Of a stretch of 53,855 nucleotides of DNA, positions 32,514-41,471 are shown one piece after another (position 1 is the first letter of the stretch; every line of letters begins with the position of its first letter). The notes under the pieces are model-generated. The model did no database searches, was not told where the DNA came from, and was given only the letters and a program-made list of their open reading frames with translations. Made by a program: the position numbers and the translations under genes. The stretch comes from Gammaproteobacteria bacterium (lineage in GTDB: Bacteria > Pseudomonadota > Gammaproteobacteria > Steroidobacterales > Steroidobacteraceae). The stretch lies in NCBI GenBank assembly GCA_020029535.1, contig JAIBJM010000009.1:1-53855 (forward strand). The letters are read 5' to 3'.

Positions 32514-33178
32514 CAGACGACGAAGCCCGTCGAGCGAGTGAAATACTTCATGGCCGGGTCGAGGTCGGCCACCGGCATGGCCGGTACACCGGCATACAGA
32601 CGGTAATTCTGCTGATGCGCCTTGTTCAGCAGTGCATGGGCGCCGAGCACGGAACAGTCCGGCAGCGTGCTGCCGCCGAGAACGGTGCATGCCGTGCCCA
32701 CGAAGCAATACTCGCCGATGGTCACCGGCCTGGCGTGCTGCCGGCCGGCCGCGAGGTCGATGCTGTGCGTCAGGATCTGCGAGCGAAAACCGGCAAAGGT
32801 CGCGAAACGCCCGATGCTCACCCGTTCGGTGCAGTCGATGATGTGACGGTTGGTCACCGCAGCGTGTTCCCCGATGACCAGCGATGGCTGGCGTCCGGCC
32901 AGATGCGCGAAGTGTGTACTGCCACCGGAGGGAAAGGCACTGATCCAGTTCAGCCGGCCGATGCTGGCATCTTGTCCGAGTTGCAGCAGATCCATGCCCT
33001 TGGCCACCGTGAGATGTCCGATACTGGCGCCACTATCCATCACCAGCATCCTGGGGAACACCCAGGCCAGTCCGATGCGGCTGGCCGGATGCAGGCGATA
33101 ACCATAGAACCTTTGCAGCAGATGCCGGCGCAGGCCCCACGGCAGCAGCACCAACATCACTCGCAGCATTGCGCTCAT
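32513..33178 (-). CDS. Hexapeptide-repeat acyltransferase (LbH fold)
   Basis: A 221-residue protein with a hydrophobic N-terminus (MLVLLPWGLRRHLLQRFYGY). Left-handed beta-helix repeats follow (MDSGASIGHLTVAKGMDLLQLGQDASIG, VTNRHIIDCTERVSIGRFATFAG, VTIGEYCFVGTACTVLGGSTLPDCSVLGAHALL). It ends YAGVPAMPVADL, common in WcaF/WbbJ-like acetyltransferases. It probably acetylates a sugar of the repeat unit. It overlaps both neighbours (4 nt upstream, 1 nt downstream), so translation is coupled through the operon. Confidence 0.85.
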   Translation of the reverse strand: MSAMLRVMLVLLPWGLRRHLLQRFYGYRLHPASRIGLAWVFPRMLVMDSGASIGHLTVAKGMDLLQLGQDASIGRLNWISAFPSGGSTHFAHLAGRQPSLVIGEHAAVTNRHIIDCTERVSIGRFATFAGFRSQILTHSIDLAAGRQHARPVTIGEYCFVGTACTVLGGSTLPDCSVLGAHALLNKAHQQNYRLYAGVPAMPVADLDPAMKYFTRSTGFVV

Positions 33179-34296
33179 GTTCCGCCCGCGATCTGACGAT
33201 ACAGTGACACGAATCTTTCAATCATCGCGACCCTGCTGTACCGGCCGGCGTTATCGAGCCCACGGCGCGATATCGCCGCGCGCAGCCCGTCATCGCGTTG
33301 CAATTCCAGCGCTGCTGCGGCGAAAGCTGCATCGTCATCCGCGCCGCAATGGATGGCTGCGCCGCCGGCCACCTCCGGCAGTGGTTCGCGATCGCTGCAG
33401 ATGACCGGACAGCCGCAGGCCTGCGCCTCGATCACCGGCCAGCCGAAGCCTTCGAAGCGCGATGGAAACAGCAGCGCCAGTGCCCCGTTGTACAGCGCCT
33501 CGAGTACTTCATTGTCGGGCTTGACGACTTCAACGATGCGTCCGGCCACTCCCAGCGCCTGTGCCTGCTGCCGCAGGTCATCGCTCAGCGGCTGTCCCGC
33601 GAATACCAGTGGGCCGCGCCAGTACGGCGCAATGCGCGCAAAGGTACGCAGCACACATTCGCGATTCTTGCGGCGCAGGTTCGAGCCCACATGCAGCAAC
33701 CAGCCGCCCTCGCGCAATCCGGGCAGTGCCTCGAGCCGCCTGCGAATTGTGTCCGCGTCGAGACGTCGATAGGGATAGTTCAGTGCATTGGGTGTGACCA
33801 CCAGCCTGCCGCGATAGCCGTTCAACAGGCGTCGCGCGTCGACCAGCGTCGCCGCCGACACACAGGCAACCGCCTGGGCCCGACGCAGGCCGCGCAGAAT
33901 TCCCTGCTGCAGCAGTCGTCCGGCGAAGCTCGCCGGACAGTCGGTGCCCTCGCCGAGCGCGCCGCGCACCGCCAGCAGATCGTGGCAGGTCACCACATGA
34001 GGAATGTGCGCAGCGGACGGCACATAGACCGAATTCGAGTGATCGCAGACATGCACGATGTCGGCCTGCCGTGCCGCGCGCGTCAGCACCTGCTGGCTCA
34101 ACAGGTATTTGTCGACGTAGCCGATCCATTTCCAGGCGCCGGCAGCAGAATGTCCGGCGCGGTTGAGCGCCGCGTGCGGCACCGCGACCACGACTTCATG
34201 CCCGGCCTCCAGCAGGCCGTCGCGCATCATCTCCGTGTAGCGCAGCATGCTCTCCTGCAGATCGGGCGCGTAGTTGCCGATCAGCACGATTTTCAA
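33175..34296 (-). CDS. Glycosyltransferase family 4
   Basis: A 373-residue GT-B enzyme. The acceptor half has MKIVLIGNYAPDLQESMLRY and VVTCHDLLAVRGAL. The donor half has LLHVGSNLRRKNRECVLRTFAR and FPSRFEGFGWPVIEAQACGCPVI (E-x7-E). It resembles mannosyl/rhamnosyl transferases of O-antigen clusters; donor not predictable. It overlaps the acetyltransferase gene by 4 nt downstream and the next glycosyltransferase gene by 4 nt upstream. Confidence 0.93.
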   Translation of the reverse strand: MKIVLIGNYAPDLQESMLRYTEMMRDGLLEAGHEVVVAVPHAALNRAGHSAAGAWKWIGYVDKYLLSQQVLTRAARQADIVHVCDHSNSVYVPSAAHIPHVVTCHDLLAVRGALGEGTDCPASFAGRLLQQGILRGLRRAQAVACVSAATLVDARRLLNGYRGRLVVTPNALNYPYRRLDADTIRRRLEALPGLREGGWLLHVGSNLRRKNRECVLRTFARIAPYWRGPLVFAGQPLSDDLRQQAQALGVAGRIVEVVKPDNEVLEALYNGALALLFPSRFEGFGWPVIEAQACGCPVICSDREPLPEVAGGAAIHCGADDDAAFAAAALELQRDDGLRAAISRRGLDNAGRYSRVAMIERFVSLYRQIAGGT

Positions 34297-35549
34297 TTGC
34301 CTCTCCCCGACGTCTGCAGCACCGCGTTAGCGGCATCAAACGCATAGCGCGCCCACGTCCATTGCTCAGCCTGCTGTCGCGCATTGCGGCCCATCTGCTC
34401 GCGCAGACTGCGATCTGCATGCAAGCGTTCGAGACGCTCGACGATGGCATCGGTGTCGCCGACTGGCACGATGAAACCGTCGATGCCGTCGCGCACCACA
34501 TCGCCCGGACCGTTGGGTGTGACGATGACGGGCAGGCCGCTGGCCATGGCCTCGAGCACCACCATCGGCATGCCCTCCACCAGCGTCGGAAAGACGAACA
34601 CATCGGCGCCGCGGAAGATCTCTGCCAGCTGCGGCTGCGGCACATTGGGCGTGTGACGGTACAGATCGCCGTACGAACGGTATGCCTCGCTGCCGTGCAC
34701 ATAATCACCGACCAGATGCAACTCGGTATCGGGCTTGCGGAATGCCCGGTAAGCCTGCAGCAGATGACTGACGCCCTTGCGTTCGCCGATCTGCCCAACG
34801 AACAGCGCGCGAAAGGCCGCGGCGGTTCGCGGCGCCGTCGGCGGGCTGAAGCGCTTGGTATCGGCTCCATAGGGAATCACGCGCATTTTTTCCGGCGCCA
34901 CACCCTCACTGATGAAGGTATCGCGCACGAAGCTCGATCCGACCAGGATCATGTCGGCCAGCTCGATCTCGCGATCCAGCGCTGCGCCATGCGAAGCGAT
35001 GTCGCCGAAACGCGGCAGCGCTGCTGCGAACTCCGGATACTGCCGGGCCCGCGACTCGAAGAAGCGGTACTGCCAGCGATGATGTGCGATCGGATAGTTC
35101 AGCACCGTTCGCCGGCCCAGCTCCCGCGCTCGCTTGAAGGCTGGCCAGGCCACGTGATAGCTCGCCACCACGACGTCGGCCCGCGGCATGTGATTGCCAC
35201 CGGCCCGTGCGACGCTCGTTTCGGTGGAAGCCAGCAGCGGCCGGCTGAAGTGCATGGCCACATCGGGAATGCCGCGCCCGGCACGGTTGACGACGGCGGC
35301 CATGAAATCCGTCGCGATCCCGGCTTCGATAACCAGTCTGCCGTCGAGCCCGCGCGGCGGCAGACGCCGCCCCAGCGTCGATGCATAGGCGCCACCGAAC
35401 AGCGGCAGACGCGCCAGCGTGCGCTCCCATCCGCGATGCTTGTTGGCGTAGCGGCGTACCAGTCCGGTCAGCGCGCCTCGCGCCGCCAGCTCGACGGCCA
35501 GCCGGTCCATTTCCGGCGCGCTGAGACTGACCAGCAGCGCGCGACTCAT
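34293..35549 (-). CDS. Glycosyltransferase family 4
   Basis: A 418-residue GT-B enzyme: MSRALLVSLSAPEMDRLAVELAARG start, VVASYHVAWPAFKRARELGR, LVGSSFVRDTFISEGVAPEKMRVIPYGAD, LFVGQIGERKGVSHLLQAYRAF, and FPTLVEGMPMVVLEAMASGLPVI as the donor motif. The middle and C-terminal halves are typical of GT4 enzymes in exosortase-linked clusters. The start at 35549 overlaps the polymerase stop by 4 nt; the longer frame reaching 36278 is an antisense-style extension into the polymerase gene. Confidence 0.93.
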   Translation of the reverse strand: MSRALLVSLSAPEMDRLAVELAARGALTGLVRRYANKHRGWERTLARLPLFGGAYASTLGRRLPPRGLDGRLVIEAGIATDFMAAVVNRAGRGIPDVAMHFSRPLLASTETSVARAGGNHMPRADVVVASYHVAWPAFKRARELGRRTVLNYPIAHHRWQYRFFESRARQYPEFAAALPRFGDIASHGAALDREIELADMILVGSSFVRDTFISEGVAPEKMRVIPYGADTKRFSPPTAPRTAAAFRALFVGQIGERKGVSHLLQAYRAFRKPDTELHLVGDYVHGSEAYRSYGDLYRHTPNVPQPQLAEIFRGADVFVFPTLVEGMPMVVLEAMASGLPVIVTPNGPGDVVRDGIDGFIVPVGDTDAIVERLERLHADRSLREQMGRNARQQAEQWTWARYAFDAANAVLQTSGRGN

Positions 35550-36967
35550 CGGCGCACCTGGGCGAGCCGGCAACTGGCCATGCACAGGCCAATGTACAGC
35601 CAGAGAAACCCGCCAACCGTGCCGTGGCCGGTCAACTGTCCATAGAACAGCCCGATCCCGACGTAACCGAACAGCAGCAACGGCAGCGGACTGGCCGAGG
35701 CCCGCGTGGCGCGCAGCGACCCAATGAACAGTGCGGCCGTGCAAACGATGCGGAAGATGATCAGCAATACGCCGGCCACGGTGCCCAGATCGACGATGTG
35801 CCGTGACCAGTCCGACTCGGCGGCCACGAGGGCGAGCAATTGGGGATCGCTGTTGCCGAGCCAGGTGCGACCATTGCCGCCCAGGCCCAGTCCGTAACCG
35901 GTCAGCGGTGTGTGCGACATGAAACGGATGAAATCGATGCTCTCGTAGAACGCCCGCCCCAAAATGGCGGAACCGGCAGAACCCGCGACAGAGGAAGTCT
36001 CGGCAACGCGGCTCAGCATCAAAGAGAGTGCTTCCGGAAAAACGATGGGGTACAACACGGCACCCGTCCCCGCCAGCGCCAACGGAATGAACAGCGCCCT
36101 CCTGCGCATGGCTGCAGCCGGCGTCGTCATTCCCAGCAGCAGCGCGGCCATCAATACCAGCGCCACATGTACGAATGCGGCGCGGGAACCGCTGACTGCC
36201 AGACATGCGCCTGTCGCAGCGGTCGCCCCCTGCAGCCACGGCAGGCGAACCTTCCGCGCCGCCGCCGGCATCAACCACGTCGCAAGCAGCAAGGCGAAGG
36301 TGCTGACAATCAGTTCCTTAACGCCCACATTGGTGGTGAAGCTGCCACTTGGCCGGATGCGCCCTTGCGTATAAGCGAAGGACTGGAACTGCAGGCTTGC
36401 CTCATCCGCGGTACCGCGATTGATGACCGCGGAAGGCGAGGTGACGCTTTGCACGATCACCAGCGGCACGGTGACGATGACGGCAACGAACGCATGACGG
36501 GCGAAGCGCTGCAGCGACTCGCCGTTCAGGGTCGCTGCCAGCGCGAACGGCAGCGGCAGGTACAGGAAGTACTGGCGCCAGCCATATATAGCCACCGCGA
36601 ACAACCGCGGATTGCCGAAGCTGATGCTTTGCACGAAGACGAGCAACAGAGCGGCGAAGGCGAACAGCAATCCGATCTGCAACAAGGGACCGGAATTGCG
36701 AAAAGCATTGACCCGCAATGCCCGCCAGTACAGCAGCAGCACGAACGGATCGCGGATGAAGAACAGGTACTGCGAGTACTGCGGCGCCACCCACTTGCGC
36801 AGCGCGCCCTCCAGCAGCAACAACCAGAAGATCAGCAGCGCCAGATTCTCGATCGAACGGTCGGCCGCCACCGGCTGCGCCGCTGTCGCGATCCGCGGCG
36901 TCACCGTTCGCAGTCGTACCGGCTCGAAAGCCGCCGGCGGCCGGGCCACGGGTACTGAGGCGCTCAC
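35546..36967 (-). CDS. O-antigen ligase/polymerase-like membrane protein (Wzy candidate)
   Basis: A 473-residue protein with about ten to twelve membrane spans and a large periplasmic loop. It has LFFIRDPFVLLLYWRAL, the loop segment with FQSFAYTQGRIRPSGSF, GACLAVSGSRAAFVHVAL, and the typical HTPLTGYGLGLGGNGRTW loop before the last helices. This is the layout of the O-antigen ligase/Wzy superfamily, here the most likely polymerase of the repeat units at the periplasmic face. It overlaps its neighbours by 4 nt on both sides. Confidence 0.85.
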   Translation of the reverse strand: MSASVPVARPPAAFEPVRLRTVTPRIATAAQPVAADRSIENLALLIFWLLLLEGALRKWVAPQYSQYLFFIRDPFVLLLYWRALRVNAFRNSGPLLQIGLLFAFAALLLVFVQSISFGNPRLFAVAIYGWRQYFLYLPLPFALAATLNGESLQRFARHAFVAVIVTVPLVIVQSVTSPSAVINRGTADEASLQFQSFAYTQGRIRPSGSFTTNVGVKELIVSTFALLLATWLMPAAARKVRLPWLQGATAATGACLAVSGSRAAFVHVALVLMAALLLGMTTPAAAMRRRALFIPLALAGTGAVLYPIVFPEALSLMLSRVAETSSVAGSAGSAILGRAFYESIDFIRFMSHTPLTGYGLGLGGNGRTWLGNSDPQLLALVAAESDWSRHIVDLGTVAGVLLIIFRIVCTAALFIGSLRATRASASPLPLLLFGYVGIGLFYGQLTGHGTVGGFLWLYIGLCMASCRLAQVRR

Positions 36968-38013
36968 GGGCGCCGCCTCCCGGCACAGCGATCGTAGATG
37001 TCCGCGTACACCGAGATCGGACGCAGATACTCACGCAGCGACTGCTGGGCACGTCGCGCCCGCAACTGATACTCGGCTTCGGGCATCGCCGCTGCTCTCT
37101 CCAGCGCGGCAGTCAAACTCGCGATGTCCCCCGGTTCGCACAGCAGCGCGCAGTCGCCAGCGGATTCGGGCAACCCACCGTCGCGCGTGACGACGGCCGG
37201 CACCGCCACATTGCGCGCCTCGATGGGCGTCAGGCCCATGTCTTCGCGGGTGTTGGCCGGCGCCACCAGCCAGCACGCATGCGCCATCCGCCAGGCCTTC
37301 TCGGCTTCGCTGAGAAAGCCGAGCACGTGAATACCGTCGATGGCGTGCTCGGTGATGTACTGTTTCATCCAGGCACCGAGCGGACCATCGCCAGCGATGT
37401 ACAGCGGCCACTGCTGGCGGTCGAGATCCGCGCGCGCGTAGGCCTTGACCAGTACGTCCAGTCCCTTGTTTTCGATCAGCCGCGCGATGAAGAAGAATCC
37501 GCGTCGCGCTTCGAACGGCGCCTGTTCGGAGGGCAGCTGCGACACGGTCGGAATCATCTGGCTGGTCGCGCTGCGTCGCTCCGGCTCCCAGGTGCCCTGC
37601 ACGAAGTTCGAGTTGTAGGTGCGCCAGTCAGCCAGCCGGCTGCACAGATACCACAACCGGTTGCGCAAGCCGCGCTTGCCGCGAAACCAGTTGTGGATGG
37701 TCAGTACCAGCGGCTTGCCGGCCAGCTTCGACAGCAGCGTGATGTCCGGCGAGCAGTTGTTGCCATGGACCAGATCGGCCCAATGGATGTTGCTCAGCAG
37801 CGCGGTGCTGCCGCGCTGTACGAAGCGGTAATCGAGCTGCAGACCGCGACAGCGATCTTCGAGCAGCGCATTGACCGAGACGCCGCTGACCAGCTTGAAG
37901 CAAACCCTGATCTCGTGCTCGGTATTGCGCTGTAACCAGTCGGCCAGCGTCATCACGAACACTTCGATGCCGCCATAAACGCCGTAGGTGGGTGTCGCCA
38001 GCAGTATCCGCAT
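36964..38013 (-). CDS. Glycosyltransferase family 4
   Basis: A 349-residue GT-B enzyme with MRILLATPTYGVYGGIEVFV, DLVHGNNCSPDITLLSKLAGKP, LTIHNWFRGKRG, FFIARLIENKGLDVLVKAYAR and APANTREDMGLTPIEARNVAVPAVV. In the last, a variant donor motif keeps the second Glu of E-x7-E (ED..LTPIEA). It is the first glycosyltransferase after the ATPase in the operon, so it may be the second-sugar transferase; this is inferred from order only. Confidence 0.92.
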   Translation of the reverse strand: MRILLATPTYGVYGGIEVFVMTLADWLQRNTEHEIRVCFKLVSGVSVNALLEDRCRGLQLDYRFVQRGSTALLSNIHWADLVHGNNCSPDITLLSKLAGKPLVLTIHNWFRGKRGLRNRLWYLCSRLADWRTYNSNFVQGTWEPERRSATSQMIPTVSQLPSEQAPFEARRGFFFIARLIENKGLDVLVKAYARADLDRQQWPLYIAGDGPLGAWMKQYITEHAIDGIHVLGFLSEAEKAWRMAHACWLVAPANTREDMGLTPIEARNVAVPAVVTRDGGLPESAGDCALLCEPGDIASLTAALERAAAMPEAEYQLRARRAQQSLREYLRPISVYADIYDRCAGRRRP

Positions 38014-38028
38014 CGCAAGTTGCCCGCT

Positions 38029-38871
38029 TCAGACGACCGCGGCAGTCGCCGACGGTCGCGCGAAAATGCCGCCGGCGACCCGATCCGCCGCCACCTGCCG
38101 CATCAGCACGGTGTCGATGCGCGGCTGCTGATCGGCAAATCCGTAGACCAGCGCAGTGTCGCACAACTGATTGATCAGACGCGGCACACCACCGCTGCTG
38201 ACATACGCCACTTCCACCGCGCCAACGCTGAACAGCTCGGGGTCACCGCCGGCCACCGCCAGCCTATGCCGCACGTAGCCCAGTGTGTCAGCCGGGCCCA
38301 GCGCCGCGAGGTGGTAGTCGACACTGATGCGCTGCGCGAACTGGCACAACTGCGGCTGCGCCAGCGCATCACGCAGTTCAGGCTGACCGACCAGAAAAGT
38401 CTGCAACACCACATGCTTGTTGGCGTTGACATTCGACAGCAGCCGCAACTCCTCGAGGGCGTCGACACCGAGGTTCTGAGCCTCATCGACGATCAGGATC
38501 ACACGCCGGCCGGCCGCGTACTCGGCGATCAGAAAGTTGACGAAACGCTGGTACAGCGTGGCATCGTCGTTCCCTTCATGCTCGAGCCCGAACGCCACGC
38601 ACACCCAGGGCAGCAACCGTTCGAAGCGGCGACTGGTGCTGGCAAGCAGCCCGACGGTCAGCGACTGGTCGATCGACGACAGCAGCTGCCGAAGCAGCAG
38701 GGTCTTGCCCGATCCCACTTCGCCCGACAGCAGACAGAAGCCGGTCTGGCTGACGATGCCATAGCGCAGCAGTGTCAGCGCGAACTTGTGCTGCAACGTC
38801 ATGTACAGGAAGGCCGGATCGGGCGTCAGGTTGAACGGCATCTCACGCAGCTTGTAGTACTCGAGGTACAT
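38029..38871 (-). CDS. XrtA-type-locus AAA ATPase (GspA/ExeA-like)
   Basis: A 280-residue ATPase starting MYLEYYKLREMPFNLTPDP, the characteristic opening of ExeA/GspA and of the ATPases of exosortase/polysaccharide loci. Walker A is SGEVGSGKTLLLRQLL (about residues 49-64) and Walker B is VILIVDEAQNLG (about 124-135); FLVGQPELRDAL and GVPRLINQLCDTAL follow. A role in polysaccharide-export complex function is assumed from conservation next to the kinase gene; the exact function is not known. No C-terminal peptidoglycan-binding domain is present. Confidence 0.88.
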   Translation of the reverse strand: MYLEYYKLREMPFNLTPDPAFLYMTLQHKFALTLLRYGIVSQTGFCLLSGEVGSGKTLLLRQLLSSIDQSLTVGLLASTSRRFERLLPWVCVAFGLEHEGNDDATLYQRFVNFLIAEYAAGRRVILIVDEAQNLGVDALEELRLLSNVNANKHVVLQTFLVGQPELRDALAQPQLCQFAQRISVDYHLAALGPADTLGYVRHRLAVAGGDPELFSVGAVEVAYVSSGGVPRLINQLCDTALVYGFADQQPRIDTVLMRQVAADRVAGGIFARPSATAAVV

Positions 38872-38885
38872 GCGGCTGCCCTGCT

Positions 38886-39689
38886 TCAGTAGCCCGCGCG
38901 CGGCGATTCGCGCGAGCCATTGAGCACGGTGCCAATCAGCGGCAGACCGCGCAGCAGCTCCATGCTGCGCGTGAGATCATCGCAGCGCGTGCGACCCTCG
39001 CCGATCACCATCAGCCCGCATTGCACCAGCCGCGAGAACGCCAGTGCATCGTCGGCCTGCAGCACCGGCGGCAGATCGAAAATGATGATGCGGTTGTTGT
39101 AACGGTTGCGCAGTTCGTGCACCAGGCGTGCGGTTCGATCGGAGGCCAGCAACTCCGAGGAGTGCTCGACGGCGCTGCGCGCTGGCAACAGCGACAGCCG
39201 TTGATATCCTTCGAGCCGCACGATGGCCTCGTGCACCAGACGTCCGGACTGCAGGCAGTCCTCGATGCCGACCGTGGGCTCAATGCCCAACCGGCGGTGC
39301 AGGCTGGGATTGCGTAGATCGCAATCCACCAGCAGCGCGGTGCGGCTCAGATCGGCGGCGATGGCGATCGCCAGGTTCAGCGCCGTATGCGTCTTGCCGT
39401 CGCCGGCGGTGGGGCTGATAACCGCTATCGTATTGGCTTGCAGCTGCTCCAGACGTTGCAGCACCTGGGTACGCAGCAGTTTGTAGGCGCGGCCGTGCGG
39501 ACCCGCTGCGTTGGGTGGCAGGATGCGTTCGCGGGCCAGCAGCGCTGCATCAGGCACCAGCGTCGCCGGCGCAATGTTCAGGGTTGCGTCAACCAGTTCG
39601 GCATCCGGCGCATCCGCAACCGGACGCGCAGCAGCGAAACGTTCGCGCTGCGTCTGCGCCATTTCCAGGGCTCTTGCGATTCTGTCCAC
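38886..39689 (-). CDS. Polysaccharide tyrosine autokinase (CpsD/CapB type)
   Basis: A 267-residue BY-kinase. It has AYKLLRTQVLQRLEQL, Walker A SPTAGDGKTHTALNLA, Walker A' TALLVDCDLRNPSLHRRLG, Walker B NRIIIFDLPPVLQADDAL, and a C-terminal end GY with one tyrosine where usually a Tyr-rich tail is found. It works with the membrane chain-length protein EpsF to control polymerisation. The short tail with a single Tyr is a reduced form of the autophosphorylation cluster. It begins 9 nt after epsF. Confidence 0.9.
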   Translation of the reverse strand: MDRIARALEMAQTQRERFAAARPVADAPDAELVDATLNIAPATLVPDAALLARERILPPNAAGPHGRAYKLLRTQVLQRLEQLQANTIAVISPTAGDGKTHTALNLAIAIAADLSRTALLVDCDLRNPSLHRRLGIEPTVGIEDCLQSGRLVHEAIVRLEGYQRLSLLPARSAVEHSSELLASDRTARLVHELRNRYNNRIIIFDLPPVLQADDALAFSRLVQCGLMVIGEGRTRCDDLTRSMELLRGLPLIGTVLNGSRESPRAGY

Positions 39690-39698
39690 GGTGCTCTC

Positions 39699-41471
39699 TC
39701 AACTGCCCAGGCGCCGCATGAATCCCGCCCACAGCAGGTCCAGCGGCCGGTACATGAAATGCGTCAGCGCAATCGCCGCCAGCACCAGCGCGGCGGTGCC
39801 TGCCAGCGCATACAGCTGCTTGCGGCGCAGCGCTGCACGGTCCGCATCGGTGGAAATCCACGGCAACACGGCCAGCGGGGCCGCGGTCAGCAGACTGGCG
39901 AGGTCGTGGCGATCGCGTACCGTGCCGTCCAACTTGTCCTTCAGGATCGCAATGCCCAGCGCGACGATCAGCGCCAGCACCGCACCGAAGACGCGGATCA
40001 TCGCCCGGTTCGGACTGGTGGGTTCCTCCGGTGCCAGCGGCGGCTCGATCAGCGTGAAGCGCTCGCCCTTGCGTTCGGTCTCGAGGTTCTGGGCCAGTTG
40101 CGCTTCCATCTGCTTCTGCCGCACTTCGCTGTATTTCTGCCGCGTGTTGTCCAGCTCCCGCGTCAGTGCCGCATATTCCTGCTCGACGGCAGGTGCGCTG
40201 GTCAGACGCCGTTCGAGATCGGCCAACCGGGCGCCCAGCGAGCCGCGCCGTTGTTTCAGCGCGTCGTGCTGGGCCTGCAGCGCCGCACGCTGCGTCCTCA
40301 GCTGGATGTAGGCCGGATTGTCCGGCTGTTCCTGCGCACGGGCGGTCTCGGTGGCCGCCGCGCTGACGCTGCCGGCCTGCGCTTCAATGCCGGCGACCAG
40401 ACGTTCCAGGGTCTGCACATCCGGATGTTGGGCGCCATAGCGCTGGCGCGCTTCCGCGAGCCGGCCGCGCGCGTCGAGCAGCCGTCGCGCCAGATCGGAA
40501 TTGGCGGCCGAGTCGTTGACGGTGCCCTGGAAGCCTTCGATCTGGCGCTTCAGCCTGACCACATCGGGATGATCCGGCGAATAGAGCGCGCTGACCCGCG
40601 CATAGTCGCTGCGCAGCGTCTTCAGACGATCTTCGGGCGACATGACCCGCTCGCCGGTCGAGGTGTAGATCTGCGAAGCGGGATTCATCTGCGCCAGCTG
40701 TGCGTCGAGGTAGACGGTCTGCTGATCCAGCGCACGCAGCTGCGAGTCGGCGTCGCGCCGCTCGTCTTCGAGCCGGCTCAACAGCTGTGCATTGAACTGT
40801 GCCTGCTCGGGCAGGTTGCTGACATGCAACCCCTTGAACGCCGTCACCTGGCCGTCGAGTTCCTCGATGTGCGTACGCAGCTTGTCGCCCTCTTCGGTCA
40901 GGAAGCTGGTGGCGTTCTCTGCCAGCTGCCTGCGCGTCTCGAGATTCTCCTGCAGATACAGCGAAGCAAGTTCATTGGCGACGCGCGCGGCCACCTCGGG
41001 CGAGCGATGCTGGAAGCCGATCGAAAAGGCGACGGTGGCCTGGACCGGACGGCCCTGGCGTGGATCGATGACATCGGCACTGATGGTCTTGAACCGGATG
41101 TTCTTGCGCATCATCGCGACGATGGACTCGCGGCCCTTGCTGGCGCGCTCCTCTGGATACAGGTCGTAGCGCTGCACGATCCGCAGCAGGTTCTCGGTGA
41201 TCATCACGCGCTGGCTGATCATCTGTATGCGCTGATCGGCGAAGCTGCTGATCGTCGACCTGACCAGGTCGGTGGGCAGCTCCTGTTGTTCGATCAGGAT
41301 GGTTCCGGACGACAGGTAGGTGGATGGCCACAGCACTGATATCGCCAGCGCCGCCAACAGCACGGTGACCACGGCGACGACCATCGACGGCCAGCGACGG
41401 CGCACCACCGCCAGCGGTCGCAAAGGCCGGCCGGCACCGGCCGCCATCGGCATGGCCAGTTCAGTTGACAT
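39699..41471 (-). CDS. Polysaccharide chain-length determinant (EpsF/Wzc periplasmic type)
   Basis: A 590-residue inner-membrane protein. The first span is at about residues 30-50 (VVAVVTVLLAALAISVLWP), followed by the Wzz block (YLSSGTILIEQQELPTDLV) and long coiled coils (ENATSFLTEEGDKLRTHIEELDG and LRTQRAALQAQHDALKQRR). A second span (AMIRVFGAVLALIVALGIAIL) precedes a cytoplasmic loop (GTVRDRHDLASLL) and a last hydrophobic segment. This is the EpsF architecture, with kinase encoded separately. ATG 41471 is chosen because upstream residues overlap the barrel gene in another frame; an 11-nt overlap remains. Confidence 0.9.
   Translation of the reverse strand: MSTELAMPMAAGAGRPLRPLAVVRRRWPSMVVAVVTVLLAALAISVLWPSTYLSSGTILIEQQELPTDLVRSTISSFADQRIQMISQRVMITENLLRIVQRYDLYPEERASKGRESIVAMMRKNIRFKTISADVIDPRQGRPVQATVAFSIGFQHRSPEVAARVANELASLYLQENLETRRQLAENATSFLTEEGDKLRTHIEELDGQVTAFKGLHVSNLPEQAQFNAQLLSRLEDERRDADSQLRALDQQTVYLDAQLAQMNPASQIYTSTGERVMSPEDRLKTLRSDYARVSALYSPDHPDVVRLKRQIEGFQGTVNDSAANSDLARRLLDARGRLAEARQRYGAQHPDVQTLERLVAGIEAQAGSVSAAATETARAQEQPDNPAYIQLRTQRAALQAQHDALKQRRGSLGARLADLERRLTSAPAVEQEYAALTRELDNTRQKYSEVRQKQMEAQLAQNLETERKGERFTLIEPPLAPEEPTSPNRAMIRVFGAVLALIVALGIAILKDKLDGTVRDRHDLASLLTAAPLAVLPWISTDADRAALRRKQLYALAGTAALVLAAIALTHFMYRPLDLLWAGFMRRLGS

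Noticed and set aside
39387-41339. A 650-codon rightward frame opposite the kinase and EpsF genes.
   Set aside because: Antisense shadow with no recognisable features.
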